From: CAYMLL01 sp964390645
GTDB lineage: Bacteria > Planctomycetota > UBA8108
Length of the DNA: 28,120 nucleotides
Assembly: GCA_964390645.1 (NCBI GenBank)
Contig: CAYMLL010000066.1
Coordinates: 1 to 28,120 of the forward strand
Reading direction: 5' to 3'
Within the stretch, counting starts at the first letter, position 1. Every line of letters starts with the position of its first letter. A program made the translations under genes and the position numbers. Below are positions 19,623-25,795 of the stretch, piece by piece. Under the pieces are notes generated by a model. It searched no databases and was not told the origin of the DNA. It was given only the letters and a program-made list of their open reading frames with translations.

Positions 19623-19897
19623 GGCGGGCTTTCTCCGGAGGCGCTACGGGTCGGGCCGGGTCGATTGCGGCGCCCAGCACAGGCGAATCCGAGGCGTCGT
19701 TTTTCGGTGAACTCGCCAGAATAAGCAATCCCATGAGTCCCCAGGTAGATTGCTCCTGAACCGAAGCCCCGTAGACATGCCACCGAAGCCGCGGGAGTCC
19801 GACACCTTCGAGCGGGGGCGGACCGTCGCAGACCTCCTGGGGCTGGAGTTCCGGCCCTGCGGCGTGGACGGCGCCGGGACCACACCACCGCTGCGGG

Positions 19898-19932
19898 ACA
19901 AGAAAAGAACGCCCCGTGGTGTGATACGGGGC
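19898..19932 (-). terminator. Rho-independent terminator, minus strand
   Basis: A perfect 7-bp stem (GCCCCGT and ACGGGGC around an 8-base loop, 19911-19932). On the minus strand it is followed by GTTCTTTTCT. It lies about 110 bases downstream of tRNA-Val(UAC) and would end that transcript. Confidence 0.65.
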
Positions 19933-19986
19933 TCCCGCAGCTGTGCTCCAGACTCGCCCGGATGGCGAGCGCTGGACCACTACGGG
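19933..19986 (-). ncRNA. Structured RNA segment preceding the terminator, possible attenuator
   Basis: Between the tRNA and the terminator lies a strong hairpin: TCCAG/CTGGA and CTCGCC/GGCGAG stems (19947-19976). It is enclosed by a segment at 19978-19986 (minus CCCGTAGTG). That segment can pair over 9 bases, with one G-U, with 19913-19921, which is part of the 3' arm of the terminator. The two folds exclude each other. No known RNA family is recognised. Confidence 0.35.
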
Positions 19987-20043
19987 ACTGAAGCGGCTTG
20001 CAGGACTCCCCCCGCTGATCCCGTAAGTCCTTGTAGTAAAAGG

Positions 20044-20120
20044 TGGTGGGCGTGCCCGGACTCGAACCGGGAACTTCCACCTTGTAAGGGTGGCACTCTG
20101 GCCGATTGAGTTACACGCCC
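20044..20120 (-). tRNA. tRNA-Val (anticodon UAC)
   Basis: A complete cloverleaf: acceptor GGGCGTG with CACGCCC, D stem ACTC/GAGT, anticodon stem CCACC/GGTGG with loop CTTACAA (anticodon TAC, T at position 33), T stem CCCGG/CCGGG around TTCGAGT, discriminator A and encoded CCA. It reads GUA and related Val codons. Confidence 0.96.
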
Positions 20121-20139
20121 GGTGGTCCTTCGCCACCGG

Positions 20140-20168
20140 ATTGTCGCCCCAGTCCCCGTGGATCTCAA
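20140..20168 (-). promoter_or_regulatory. Sigma70-like promoter for tRNA-Val(UAC)
   Basis: Minus strand TTGAGA (-35, 20163-20168), 17-base spacer, GACAAT (-10, 20140-20145). It ends 19 bases before the tRNA 5' end, well placed for its transcription. Confidence 0.65.
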
Positions 20169-20208
20169 GACCCGGGATCAGCAGTCCGGAAAAGGGGCCA
20201 CTGGGTAG

Positions 20209-20237
20209 TTGCGGGCAAACCTGAGTTCGGGTACACT
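20209..20237 (+). promoter_or_regulatory. Sigma70-like promoter for the 20308 gene
   Basis: TTGCGG (20209-20214), 17-base spacer, TACACT (20232-20237), about 70 bases before the ATG at 20308. Confidence 0.5.
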
Positions 20238-20307
20238 AGCGATCGATCGAGTTACCCAACGAAAGCCTCCGGCGAAGGCGACGGTATCCGTCGCTGACCG
20301 TAGCAGC

Positions 20308-20622
20308 ATGAACGCCAGGAACCACCCTCAACCCGCTGTCGACCCCGTTGACGACCGCCGCTTCGAGGTGCGTTTCGAGCCCGACGAGACGGGTCGACGT
20401 CGCCACGTCGTGCTGCGCGAGTTCGGATGGGGTCCGGGAGTCGGCTGGTACGTCGTCAAGACCCTGCGCCTCGATCCTTCGCAGGTCGACGCCCTGCTCG
20501 GCGCGCTTTGCTGCGCACGGCAGGAGTGCTCGGCCGGCAACCCGCAGGACAACCCGGCACGACAGCTCCCGTGCGGCGAGGGACAAGTCCTGTCACTCGA
20601 GGATCTCCGCTCGTCCGCCTGA
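20308..20622 (+). CDS. Small hypothetical protein, 104 residues
   Basis: ATG 20308 to TGA 20622. The sequence is hydrophilic with strand-like segments (RRFEVRFEPDETGRRRHVVL; GWGPGVGWYVVKTLRLDP) and a Cys cluster (LLGALCCARQECSAGNPQ). No signal peptide or membrane helix. A promoter-like sequence lies upstream and the frame has the high G/C third positions of genes here, so it is probably real. No function can be assigned. Confidence 0.7.
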   Translation: MNARNHPQPAVDPVDDRRFEVRFEPDETGRRRHVVLREFGWGPGVGWYVVKTLRLDPSQVDALLGALCCARQECSAGNPQDNPARQLPCGEGQVLSLEDLRSSA

Positions 20623-20680
20623 CCTGCGCTCGAGCCCACCGCGTGTCCGCCTGTGGCGCGGGATCGACGGCCCAAGGCCG

Positions 20681-20709
20681 TTGACACCCGGGAGGCCTAC
20701 GGCTATCTC
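20681..20709 (+). promoter_or_regulatory. Sigma70-like promoter for the TolC-family gene
   Basis: A consensus TTGACA (20681-20686), 17-base spacer, then TATCTC (20704-20709), about 65 bases before the start at 20774. The -10 is only half consensus. Confidence 0.5.
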
Positions 20710-20773
20710 TTCTGCTTGCACGATGTTCGTGTGGCGTCCATCGGCGGCCCAAGCACCAGCAGAGGAGGGTTCC

Positions 20774-22408
20774 ATGCGCCAGTCCGCGGCGCTCGCTCTG
20801 GTTCTGGCGAGCTGTACGGTCCACGGCTTCGTTGACGCACAGGTGCCCGAGGAAGGGTCGGCGCCTCGCAACGATGCGTCGCCCCCGGAGAGGAACTTGC
20901 CCTCCGAGGCGAAGCCGAAGACCGTGGTGCGCCTGTCGCTCGACGAGACCGTACGCATTTTGCTGGGCAACAACTTCCAGATGCGAGCGGCCGAAGTCGG
21001 GCGGGATATCGCACGGGAGACGTCGGTCGTGGAACGCGCGGTATTCGACCCGTTCTTCACGCTGAGCGGTGACCTCGCCAAGAATCGCCAACCGACAGCG
21101 AGCTTCCTGGAAGCCGGGACCGCCGGCCTCAGCCCGGTCGTGCAGGTCAATCCGACCGAGACGGGCACGTTTGCCGCGGGGATCGGGGGCCGCACGGTCA
21201 TCGGCACGACCTACGAGATGACCTTGAGCGGAACACGCTTCGACCGGCCGCTCGCAACGGGCTCGGTCTTCGGTTTCAATCCCCAGGAAGAGGTCAACAC
21301 GAGGATCCAGTTCTCGCAGCCTCTGCTGCGCGGAGCGTGGTACGACTACAATACTTCTCGCATCCGGATCGCCGCGAACAACAAGCGTCTCGCCCGCCAC
21401 CAGCTCCGGGAGACGATCACCGAGCTGATCTATCGCGCGGAAGTCGCCTACTGGGAGCTCAGCTTCGCGATCAAGAACTTCGAGTCGAAGGGCACGGCGC
21501 TCGACACCGCGCGACAGAACGTCGAGAAGACGCGCGCAGAGAAGGACGCCGGCACCCGCTCGGACCTCGAGCTCGTCGTCTCCGAGAGCCAGCTCGCACT
21601 GCGCAAGGTGGAACACAGCGAGGCAACCACACTCCTGGCGGATGCTCGCGACCGCCTGCTGCTGCTGATCAACCGCAACGGCGAGAGCTCCCTGCGCGAG
21701 AGCTGGCAGCGGGGCGAGAAGAGCGCGCGATTCGAGCGCCTGGACGTGACGCCCACCACCGAGCCACGCCCTCGCATCGAGATCCCCGAGCGGGATCACT
21801 CCCTCGAGACGGCCTTTCGTCAGCGCGCGGACTACCACCAGCTTGCGGTACGCATCGAGAACAAGACCATCGAGCTCGACATCGCCGAGAACGAGGTGCT
21901 CCCCGAGCTCAACGTCACCGGCAGCTGGACGCAGCACGGACTCGCGGCCAATGCCGGGGACTCGTTCGACTCGCTGCTGACAAAGGACTTCTACAGCTGG
22001 GCCGCCGGACTCGAGCTTCGAGTGCCGATCCTGATGCGGGGTCCGCGGGCCAACCGCAACCGCGTCAACAACGAGCTGCGGCAGATGAAGCTGCAGGAGT
22101 CGGACCTCGAGAACCTCGTGGTCGTCGAGGTCGACAAGGCGATTCGAGACCTGCGCGAGCTCTTCGTACGCCGTCGAAACATCGACGAACGGGTGCGCTT
22201 GCAGGCCGATCTTCTCGCCAAGGAGCGGGAAAAGCTGCGTCTTGGACGCTCGATCGTCTACAACGTCAGCGTGATCGAGAACGATCTAGTGGAGAGCCAG
22301 GCCCAGGCGCTCCGAGTCGCTGCCGACTACCAGATGGCGCTCAGCGACTACCTGCGCGCGACCGGACAGATGATGGACACCTGGGGCGTGGCCCTCGAGG
22401 GCGATTAG
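20774..22408 (+). CDS. TolC-family outer membrane channel protein
   Basis: A 544-residue outer-membrane efflux or export channel. AGGAGGG precedes ATG 20774, which opens a signal peptide (SAALALVLASCTVHGFVDAQ). The mature protein begins with the usual VVRLSLDETVRILLGNNFQM helix and has two outer-membrane-efflux repeats. The first includes TRIQFSQPLLRGAWYDYN and long helices (LIYRAEVAYWELSFAIKNFE). The second includes YSWAAGLELRVPILMRGPRA and coiled helices up to the end. Asn-rich short strands (FDPFFTLSGDLAKN) fit the beta-barrel part. No inner-membrane pump or adaptor lies beside it, so its partner must be elsewhere. Convergent with the ferritin-like gene. Confidence 0.93.
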   Translation: MRQSAALALVLASCTVHGFVDAQVPEEGSAPRNDASPPERNLPSEAKPKTVVRLSLDETVRILLGNNFQMRAAEVGRDIARETSVVERAVFDPFFTLSGDLAKNRQPTASFLEAGTAGLSPVVQVNPTETGTFAAGIGGRTVIGTTYEMTLSGTRFDRPLATGSVFGFNPQEEVNTRIQFSQPLLRGAWYDYNTSRIRIAANNKRLARHQLRETITELIYRAEVAYWELSFAIKNFESKGTALDTARQNVEKTRAEKDAGTRSDLELVVSESQLALRKVEHSEATTLLADARDRLLLLINRNGESSLRESWQRGEKSARFERLDVTPTTEPRPRIEIPERDHSLETAFRQRADYHQLAVRIENKTIELDIAENEVLPELNVTGSWTQHGLAANAGDSFDSLLTKDFYSWAAGLELRVPILMRGPRANRNRVNNELRQMKLQESDLENLVVVEVDKAIRDLRELFVRRRNIDERVRLQADLLAKEREKLRLGRSIVYNVSVIENDLVESQAQALRVAADYQMALSDYLRATGQMMDTWGVALEGD

Positions 22409-22410
22409 AG

Positions 22411-22455
22411 CCTGCCAGCGGCCTTCCACACGACTCGCGGCAGGGCCTCTTTCCG
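22411..22455. terminator. Possible terminator between convergent genes
   Basis: CCTGCC (22411-22416) and GGCAGG (22439-22444) can form a 6-bp stem with a long loop just after the TolC-family stop, followed by a weak CTCTTT. Poor by strict criteria. Confidence 0.25.
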
Positions 22456-22495
22456 CGCCAGGACCGGGCCTTTCCGCCAGGACTCGCGTCGGGGC

Positions 22496-22945
22496 TCAGG
22501 ACGCCGCCAGGTCGATGCTCTTGGACTGCACCTGGATCTTGTGCTGGCGCAGGAGCTTCTCGATCGCCCAGACGTCCTCCTGCTCGAGGACGATCTGCTC
22601 CTCGAGCATGTACTTGATGCCGTGCTCTCCGTCGACTGCGGCGTGCGCCGCCTGGTAGGCCGCCAGGGCCTCCTTCTCCGTCGCCAGGTCCTGCTTGAGC
22701 ATCTCCTCGACGTCCGTGGCCTGACAGATGTGCGCGGCCTCGATCGTCGGCACTCCCCCGAGCGACACGATCCAGTCCGAGACTTTTTTCGCGTGCGTGC
22801 GCGCTTCCTCACTCGCCTTGTCGAGAAAATCCTCGTAGACGGCTCGCTCCTGCCCCTGAATCAGGGCGCTGTGCTGGCAGTACTGGATCACCGCCGAATA
22901 CTCGACGCTGAGGGCCTTGTTCAGGTGCTCGATTACGTTCTGCAT
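22496..22945 (-). CDS. Bacterioferritin-like / ferritin-like diiron protein
   Basis: A 149-residue four-helix protein of the ferritin-like superfamily, nearest to bacterioferritin by pattern; such proteins oxidise and store iron. The start MQNVIEHLNKALSVEYSAVI places E15 as in bacterioferritin helix A. KASEEARTHAKKVSDWIV offers E47 and H51. ATEKEALAAYQAA and LEEQIVLEQEDVWAIEKLL supply further Glu. The His of the second ExxH motif seems replaced by Glu or Asp, so the diiron site may be unusual. It lies downstream, on the same strand, of a DtxR-family metal repressor, which supports an iron role. Confidence 0.85.
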   Translation of the reverse strand: MQNVIEHLNKALSVEYSAVIQYCQHSALIQGQERAVYEDFLDKASEEARTHAKKVSDWIVSLGGVPTIEAAHICQATDVEEMLKQDLATEKEALAAYQAAHAAVDGEHGIKYMLEEQIVLEQEDVWAIEKLLRQHKIQVQSKSIDLAAS

Positions 22946-23045
22946 CGCGGGAAATCTCCGGGTCCGGGACTCTTCTGGGCTCCGGCGGGCTCGGCCCCGC
23001 CGTCCCTGCTAATTCTTCACGGAAGTTACCGGAGGCGCAAGCAGA

Positions 23046-23069
23046 ATAGTCAGAAACCGTTCCCCATAA
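23046..23069 (-). promoter_or_regulatory. Candidate promoter/operator region of the ferritin-like gene
   Basis: About 100 bases upstream of the start, the minus strand reads AACTGTT-N7-AACGGTT followed by CTGACTATTCT. The CTGACTAT part is also found in the spacer between the DtxR-family gene and the rotamase gene (23889-23900). It could be a -10 context or a shared binding site for the regulator. Confidence 0.35.
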
Positions 23070-23229
23070 ACAGTTTGTGCCCCCCAACTCGGGAATCGAT
23101 AGCCAAACCGTCGGCTCGCCGGAAGCACCGAGCCCTCGGGTCGGCGGCCCCGTGGATATCGGCGGGAGCCCCGACATCGGCAGGAGCCTCGTCGACCGCC
23201 GCCCGGCCGCCTCGAAAAGCCGCCGGGGC

Positions 23230-23748
23230 TCAGTCGTTCTCGACCATGCAGACGTCGCCGCAGAGCTTGCACTCATCGTGTCCGGGGCACGAGACCCGGA
23301 AGTCCCGGAAACGCTGTTGAAACTCCGCGCCGAAAGCGTCTTCCGACTGCAGCAGCTGCACGAGCGCCAGCAGACGATGGCTCGCATCGCGGCTCAGCAG
23401 GTGCTCGACCTTGCACGCGTCGACCTCGGCCTGGGTCGCGTCGACGCCGAGAACCGAGTGTAGCAGGCAGGTCATCACGCGCCGATTGTAGATGACCGTC
23501 AGCGCCTCGCGCTTGCCGTCGTCCGTCAACTTGAGGTGGTGACGATCGACCTCCGCGACGAGGCCCTTCTCCTTGAGATTCTTCAGCTGCACGGATGCGG
23601 AGCCCTTCGTGACGCTGAGTTCCTCGGCGACGTCCTTGAGAATCGCGTAGCCCTTGCGCTGGTGAAGCTCCAGAATGGTGGTCAAGTAGTGAGCCACGCT
23701 GTGTGACACCTGGTGCGCGGCGAATTCCTTCCACACCTCGTTGTTCAT
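23230..23748 (-). CDS. DtxR/MntR-family metal-dependent repressor with four-cysteine tail
   Basis: A 172-residue DNA-binding regulator of metal homeostasis. A helix-turn-helix sits at about 36-62 (AILKDVAEELSVTKGSASVQL), then the wing DRHHLKLTDDGKREA. The dimerisation/metal domain has HSVLGVDATQAEVDACKVEH, where D110, C112, E115 and H116 correspond to the DtxR/IdeR-type metal ligands; a Cys at that place favours iron-type members. There is no SH3-like third domain. The chain ends instead in C154-x5-C160-x2-C163-x3-C167, an unusual Cys cluster that could bind zinc or an iron-sulfur centre. ATG 23748 is chosen because the conserved region starts there. It precedes the ferritin-like gene. Confidence 0.9.
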   Translation of the reverse strand: MNNEVWKEFAAHQVSHSVAHYLTTILELHQRKGYAILKDVAEELSVTKGSASVQLKNLKEKGLVAEVDRHHLKLTDDGKREALTVIYNRRVMTCLLHSVLGVDATQAEVDACKVEHLLSRDASHRLLALVQLLQSEDAFGAEFQQRFRDFRVSCPGHDECKLCGDVCMVEND

Positions 23749-23807
23749 GACGCGTACCGGCTCCTGGAAGCGACGCGAGAACGGTGGACGGGAACTGCAA
23801 TCAGACG

Positions 23808-23875
23808 GCGCCGGAAATCGAACCGCGCCGAAAATCGAACCGCGCCGAAAATCGAACCGCGCCGGCAATCGGAGC
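23808..23875. repeat. 17-bp tandem repeat, four units
   Basis: GCGCCGAAAATCGAACC-type units at 23808, 23825, 23842 and 23859; the middle two are identical and the outer two diverge. They lie between the divergent DtxR-family and rotamase genes, each unit holding CGAAAATCG. They could be a regulatory array or an intergenic repeat. Confidence 0.85.
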
Positions 23876-23888
23876 CCCTCCACCGTCG

Positions 23889-23900
23889 CTGACTATAGTC
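23889..23900. promoter_or_regulatory. Palindromic site between divergent DtxR-family and rotamase genes
   Basis: GACTATAGTC (23891-23900) is a perfect 10-bp palindrome, extended on the left as CTGACTATAGTC. The half-site CTGACTAT recurs upstream of the ferritin-like gene. Two direct copies of ATCGGACA follow at about 23923-23940. A candidate autoregulatory operator. Confidence 0.35.
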
Positions 23901-23947
23901 GCTTCTCAGCCCGGATACAACAATCGGACAGTATCGGACAAGACCGC

Positions 23948-25033
23948 ATGTCTCGGCTCTCCGGGGCTTCAAACGACGTTCTCCGGGTCCTCTGCGTCCT
24001 GGCCGCGACGTCTCTCGCGATCGGCGCGGGCGCGCGGCGGAGCCCCGCCGAGCCTGAGCCCTTCCGCGTGGCCCTGGCCCACATCCTGGTCCGGCTCCGC
24101 GAGGCGCCAGAGCCCGCTGACCGCCCACGACGGGATCGGGATGCCGCCCACCGGCTGGCACTCGACCTTCGACGCCAGGCGCTGGCTCCGAACGCCGACT
24201 TCACCGCCCTCTGCAAGCGGCACTCCGAGGATCTCGACCGGCGCGCGAACGGCGGCTATCTCGGAACGGTGATGCGGCAGGAGCTCTCGGACGCCTTCGG
24301 CGCCCTCGAGGCCGCTGCCTTCGAGCTGCAGGTCGGCGAGATATCGCCGGTCGTGGCGTCACCTCTCGGCTTTCACATCCTGCGACGGGTGGGTCTGGAG
24401 GAGTGGCGCGGCCGGGAGATTTTCATCGCGCTCGCGCCTCCGTCGACCGCGGTCGAGCGCTCGCGCCATACTGCGCTCGCCCTGGCCGGCAGGGTCGTGA
24501 AGCTGGCACGTCTCCCCGGCGCGAGCTTCGCGACCCTGGCACGTCGCTACTCCGATGGACGGGAGCGTATCCGGGACGGAGAGCTCGGCGTCTTCGGCCG
24601 AGGAGAGCGACCACCGGAAATCTGTGAGACCATCGCCAGCCTCGAAGTCGGCGAGATCAGTGAGCCGGTGGAGTCGGAGAGCGGCTTCCACGTCGTCCTG
24701 CGCGAGCCGCTCGACGCGCGCCGCTTCGCGCTGATCCGTATCCCGGCGGTCGACGACGGGGGGTCGTCCCGGGATGCGAAGGAGCTCGCCGAGCGCGTGC
24801 GCCAGACGGCGGCCAACCGCGTTCAGGACTTCGCCGCGCTCGCCCGCCGACATTCCGACCACCCGCGAGCCAGATACGGAGGCGACCTCGGCCGGCTTCC
24901 CGCCGAGAGGCTACCGCGCCATCTGCGGGCGGCGGGCGCGAAGCTGAAGGTGGGACACGTCTCCACGCTCATCGAGAATCGACGCGTGTTCTTCATCCTC
25001 GCTCGTCTTGCCGACGACAGTCTGCCGAGGTGA
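23948..25033 (+). CDS. Exported protein with three parvulin-like (PpiC) repeats
   Basis: A 361-residue protein with an N-terminal hydrophobic segment (VLCVLAATSLAIGAGA), a signal peptide or anchor. Three units of about 100 residues follow the parvulin peptidyl-prolyl isomerase plan. The first (about 41-150) is the best: VALAHILVRL, ADFTALCKRHSED, ANGGYLGTV, LQVGEISPVV and GFHILRRV. The second (about 157-260) has SFATLARRYSD, DGELGVFGRGE, LEVGEISEPV and GFHVVLRE. The third (about 265-357) has DFAALARRHSDHP, YGGDLGRLP and KVGHVSTLI. Units two and three have lost the AHILV start. It probably acts as a periplasmic chaperone for exported proteins, like SurA. Its stop abuts the stop of the convergent HEAT-like gene. 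Confidence 0.88.
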   Translation: MSRLSGASNDVLRVLCVLAATSLAIGAGARRSPAEPEPFRVALAHILVRLREAPEPADRPRRDRDAAHRLALDLRRQALAPNADFTALCKRHSEDLDRRANGGYLGTVMRQELSDAFGALEAAAFELQVGEISPVVASPLGFHILRRVGLEEWRGREIFIALAPPSTAVERSRHTALALAGRVVKLARLPGASFATLARRYSDGRERIRDGELGVFGRGERPPEICETIASLEVGEISEPVESESGFHVVLREPLDARRFALIRIPAVDDGGSSRDAKELAERVRQTAANRVQDFAALARRHSDHPRARYGGDLGRLPAERLPRHLRAAGAKLKVGHVSTLIENRRVFFILARLADDSLPR

Positions 25034-25795
25034 TCAGCGCCGAGCGAGAGCCTGCTTGAGGCGAGCCACCGCGCGAGCCCGCGCGGCCGGGTCGGCGGCG
25101 GGGTTGTAGTCAACGCCCGACGCAACCCGCTCACCGCGTAGAGCAGACCACGCCGACTCCCGGATCGCCGAGTCCTTGTCGGACAGCGCCTCGACGAGAA
25201 ACCCATCGCGAAGCGGATGCCGGCTGCCGAGGAACTTTGCGACGTACACGCCTCGAACCCGCCGATCCTCCTCACCGGAGTAGAGTCGTGCGCAGAGCTC
25301 GAAAAACTCCTGCGCGCCGTTGCCGAGCATCACCTCGGCAGCCGCCATGCGCGCCGACGCGTCCGGGCTGCGTGCCATCTCCGTGAGCGAACGCTGCACG
25401 TAGTCGTCGTGGCCGAAGCTCGCGAGGCCCTCGATCGCGATATCGACCGCGCCGCGATCCTCGTGGCGAAGGAACTTCAGCAGGACCGGTACTGATTCCG
25501 GATCTCGCCAGTCAGCCAGCAAGCGCCCCAGGAGGACCTCCGCACGGTAGTCGACTCTCGCGTCGCGCAGAACGGCGATGGCCACCGACCTTCCTCGCGC
25601 GCGACCGAGTCCCCTCAGTCGAGCCACCGCACTCTGCTGCCGAGGCTTCTCGAAACTCTCCAGATCCCGCAGCACGCTGGAGTTCTCCTGCAGCCATTCC
25701 GTCGCCGAGACCTGCTCCTTCGCAGCTCCGGCACAGCCGCAGAGAGTCAGAAGCACCCCGATTCCGGCCCCGACGGCAAGCGGCAGTCGAGTCAC
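25034..25795 (-). CDS. Lipoprotein with HEAT-like repeats, coupled to secretin
   Basis: GTG 25795 overlaps the stop of the secretin gene by 4 bases (GTGA), so translation is probably coupled. The 253-residue product starts VTRLPLAVGAGIGVLLTLCGC, a lipoprotein-type signal with candidate Cys at about 19-21. The rest is helical and consists of HEAT/armadillo-like repeats: SVAIAVLRDARVDYRAEVLL, DPESVPVLLKFLRHEDRGAV, DASARMAAAEVMLGNG, DSAIRESAWSALRGER. Such repeats are used for protein contacts. By position it may help secretin assembly or targeting, as pilotins do, but that is inference; it does not resemble a known pilotin. Confidence 0.8.
   Translation of the reverse strand: MTRLPLAVGAGIGVLLTLCGCAGAAKEQVSATEWLQENSSVLRDLESFEKPRQQSAVARLRGLGRARGRSVAIAVLRDARVDYRAEVLLGRLLADWRDPESVPVLLKFLRHEDRGAVDIAIEGLASFGHDDYVQRSLTEMARSPDASARMAAAEVMLGNGAQEFFELCARLYSGEEDRRVRGVYVAKFLGSRHPLRDGFLVEALSDKDSAIRESAWSALRGERVASGVDYNPAADPAARARAVARLKQALARR

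Larger units (their letters stand above)
19623..20043. other. Region between small membrane gene and tRNA-Val, no gene found
   Basis: Open frames are present on both strands but none shows a start with a ribosome site or recognisable protein. The visible content is the terminator and hairpin at 19898-19986 described separately. Confidence 0.5.

Noticed and set aside
17817..19724. Plus-strand open frame of over 600 codons crossing the oxygenase gene and a tRNA fragment
   Set aside because: Opposite strand encodes a complete 2OG-Fe(II) oxygenase. The part over the tRNA fragment (ACPDSNRGLPP) is a well-known tRNA read-through artefact.
19940..19990. Possible tRNA within the hairpin region
   Set aside because: A 7-base loop can be drawn but T33 is absent and there is no T arm with TTCGA.
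19499..20080. Minus-strand frame beginning MEVPGSSPGTPT
   Set aside because: The start is the anticodon and T arm of tRNA-Val read as protein; the rest shows no protein-like pattern.
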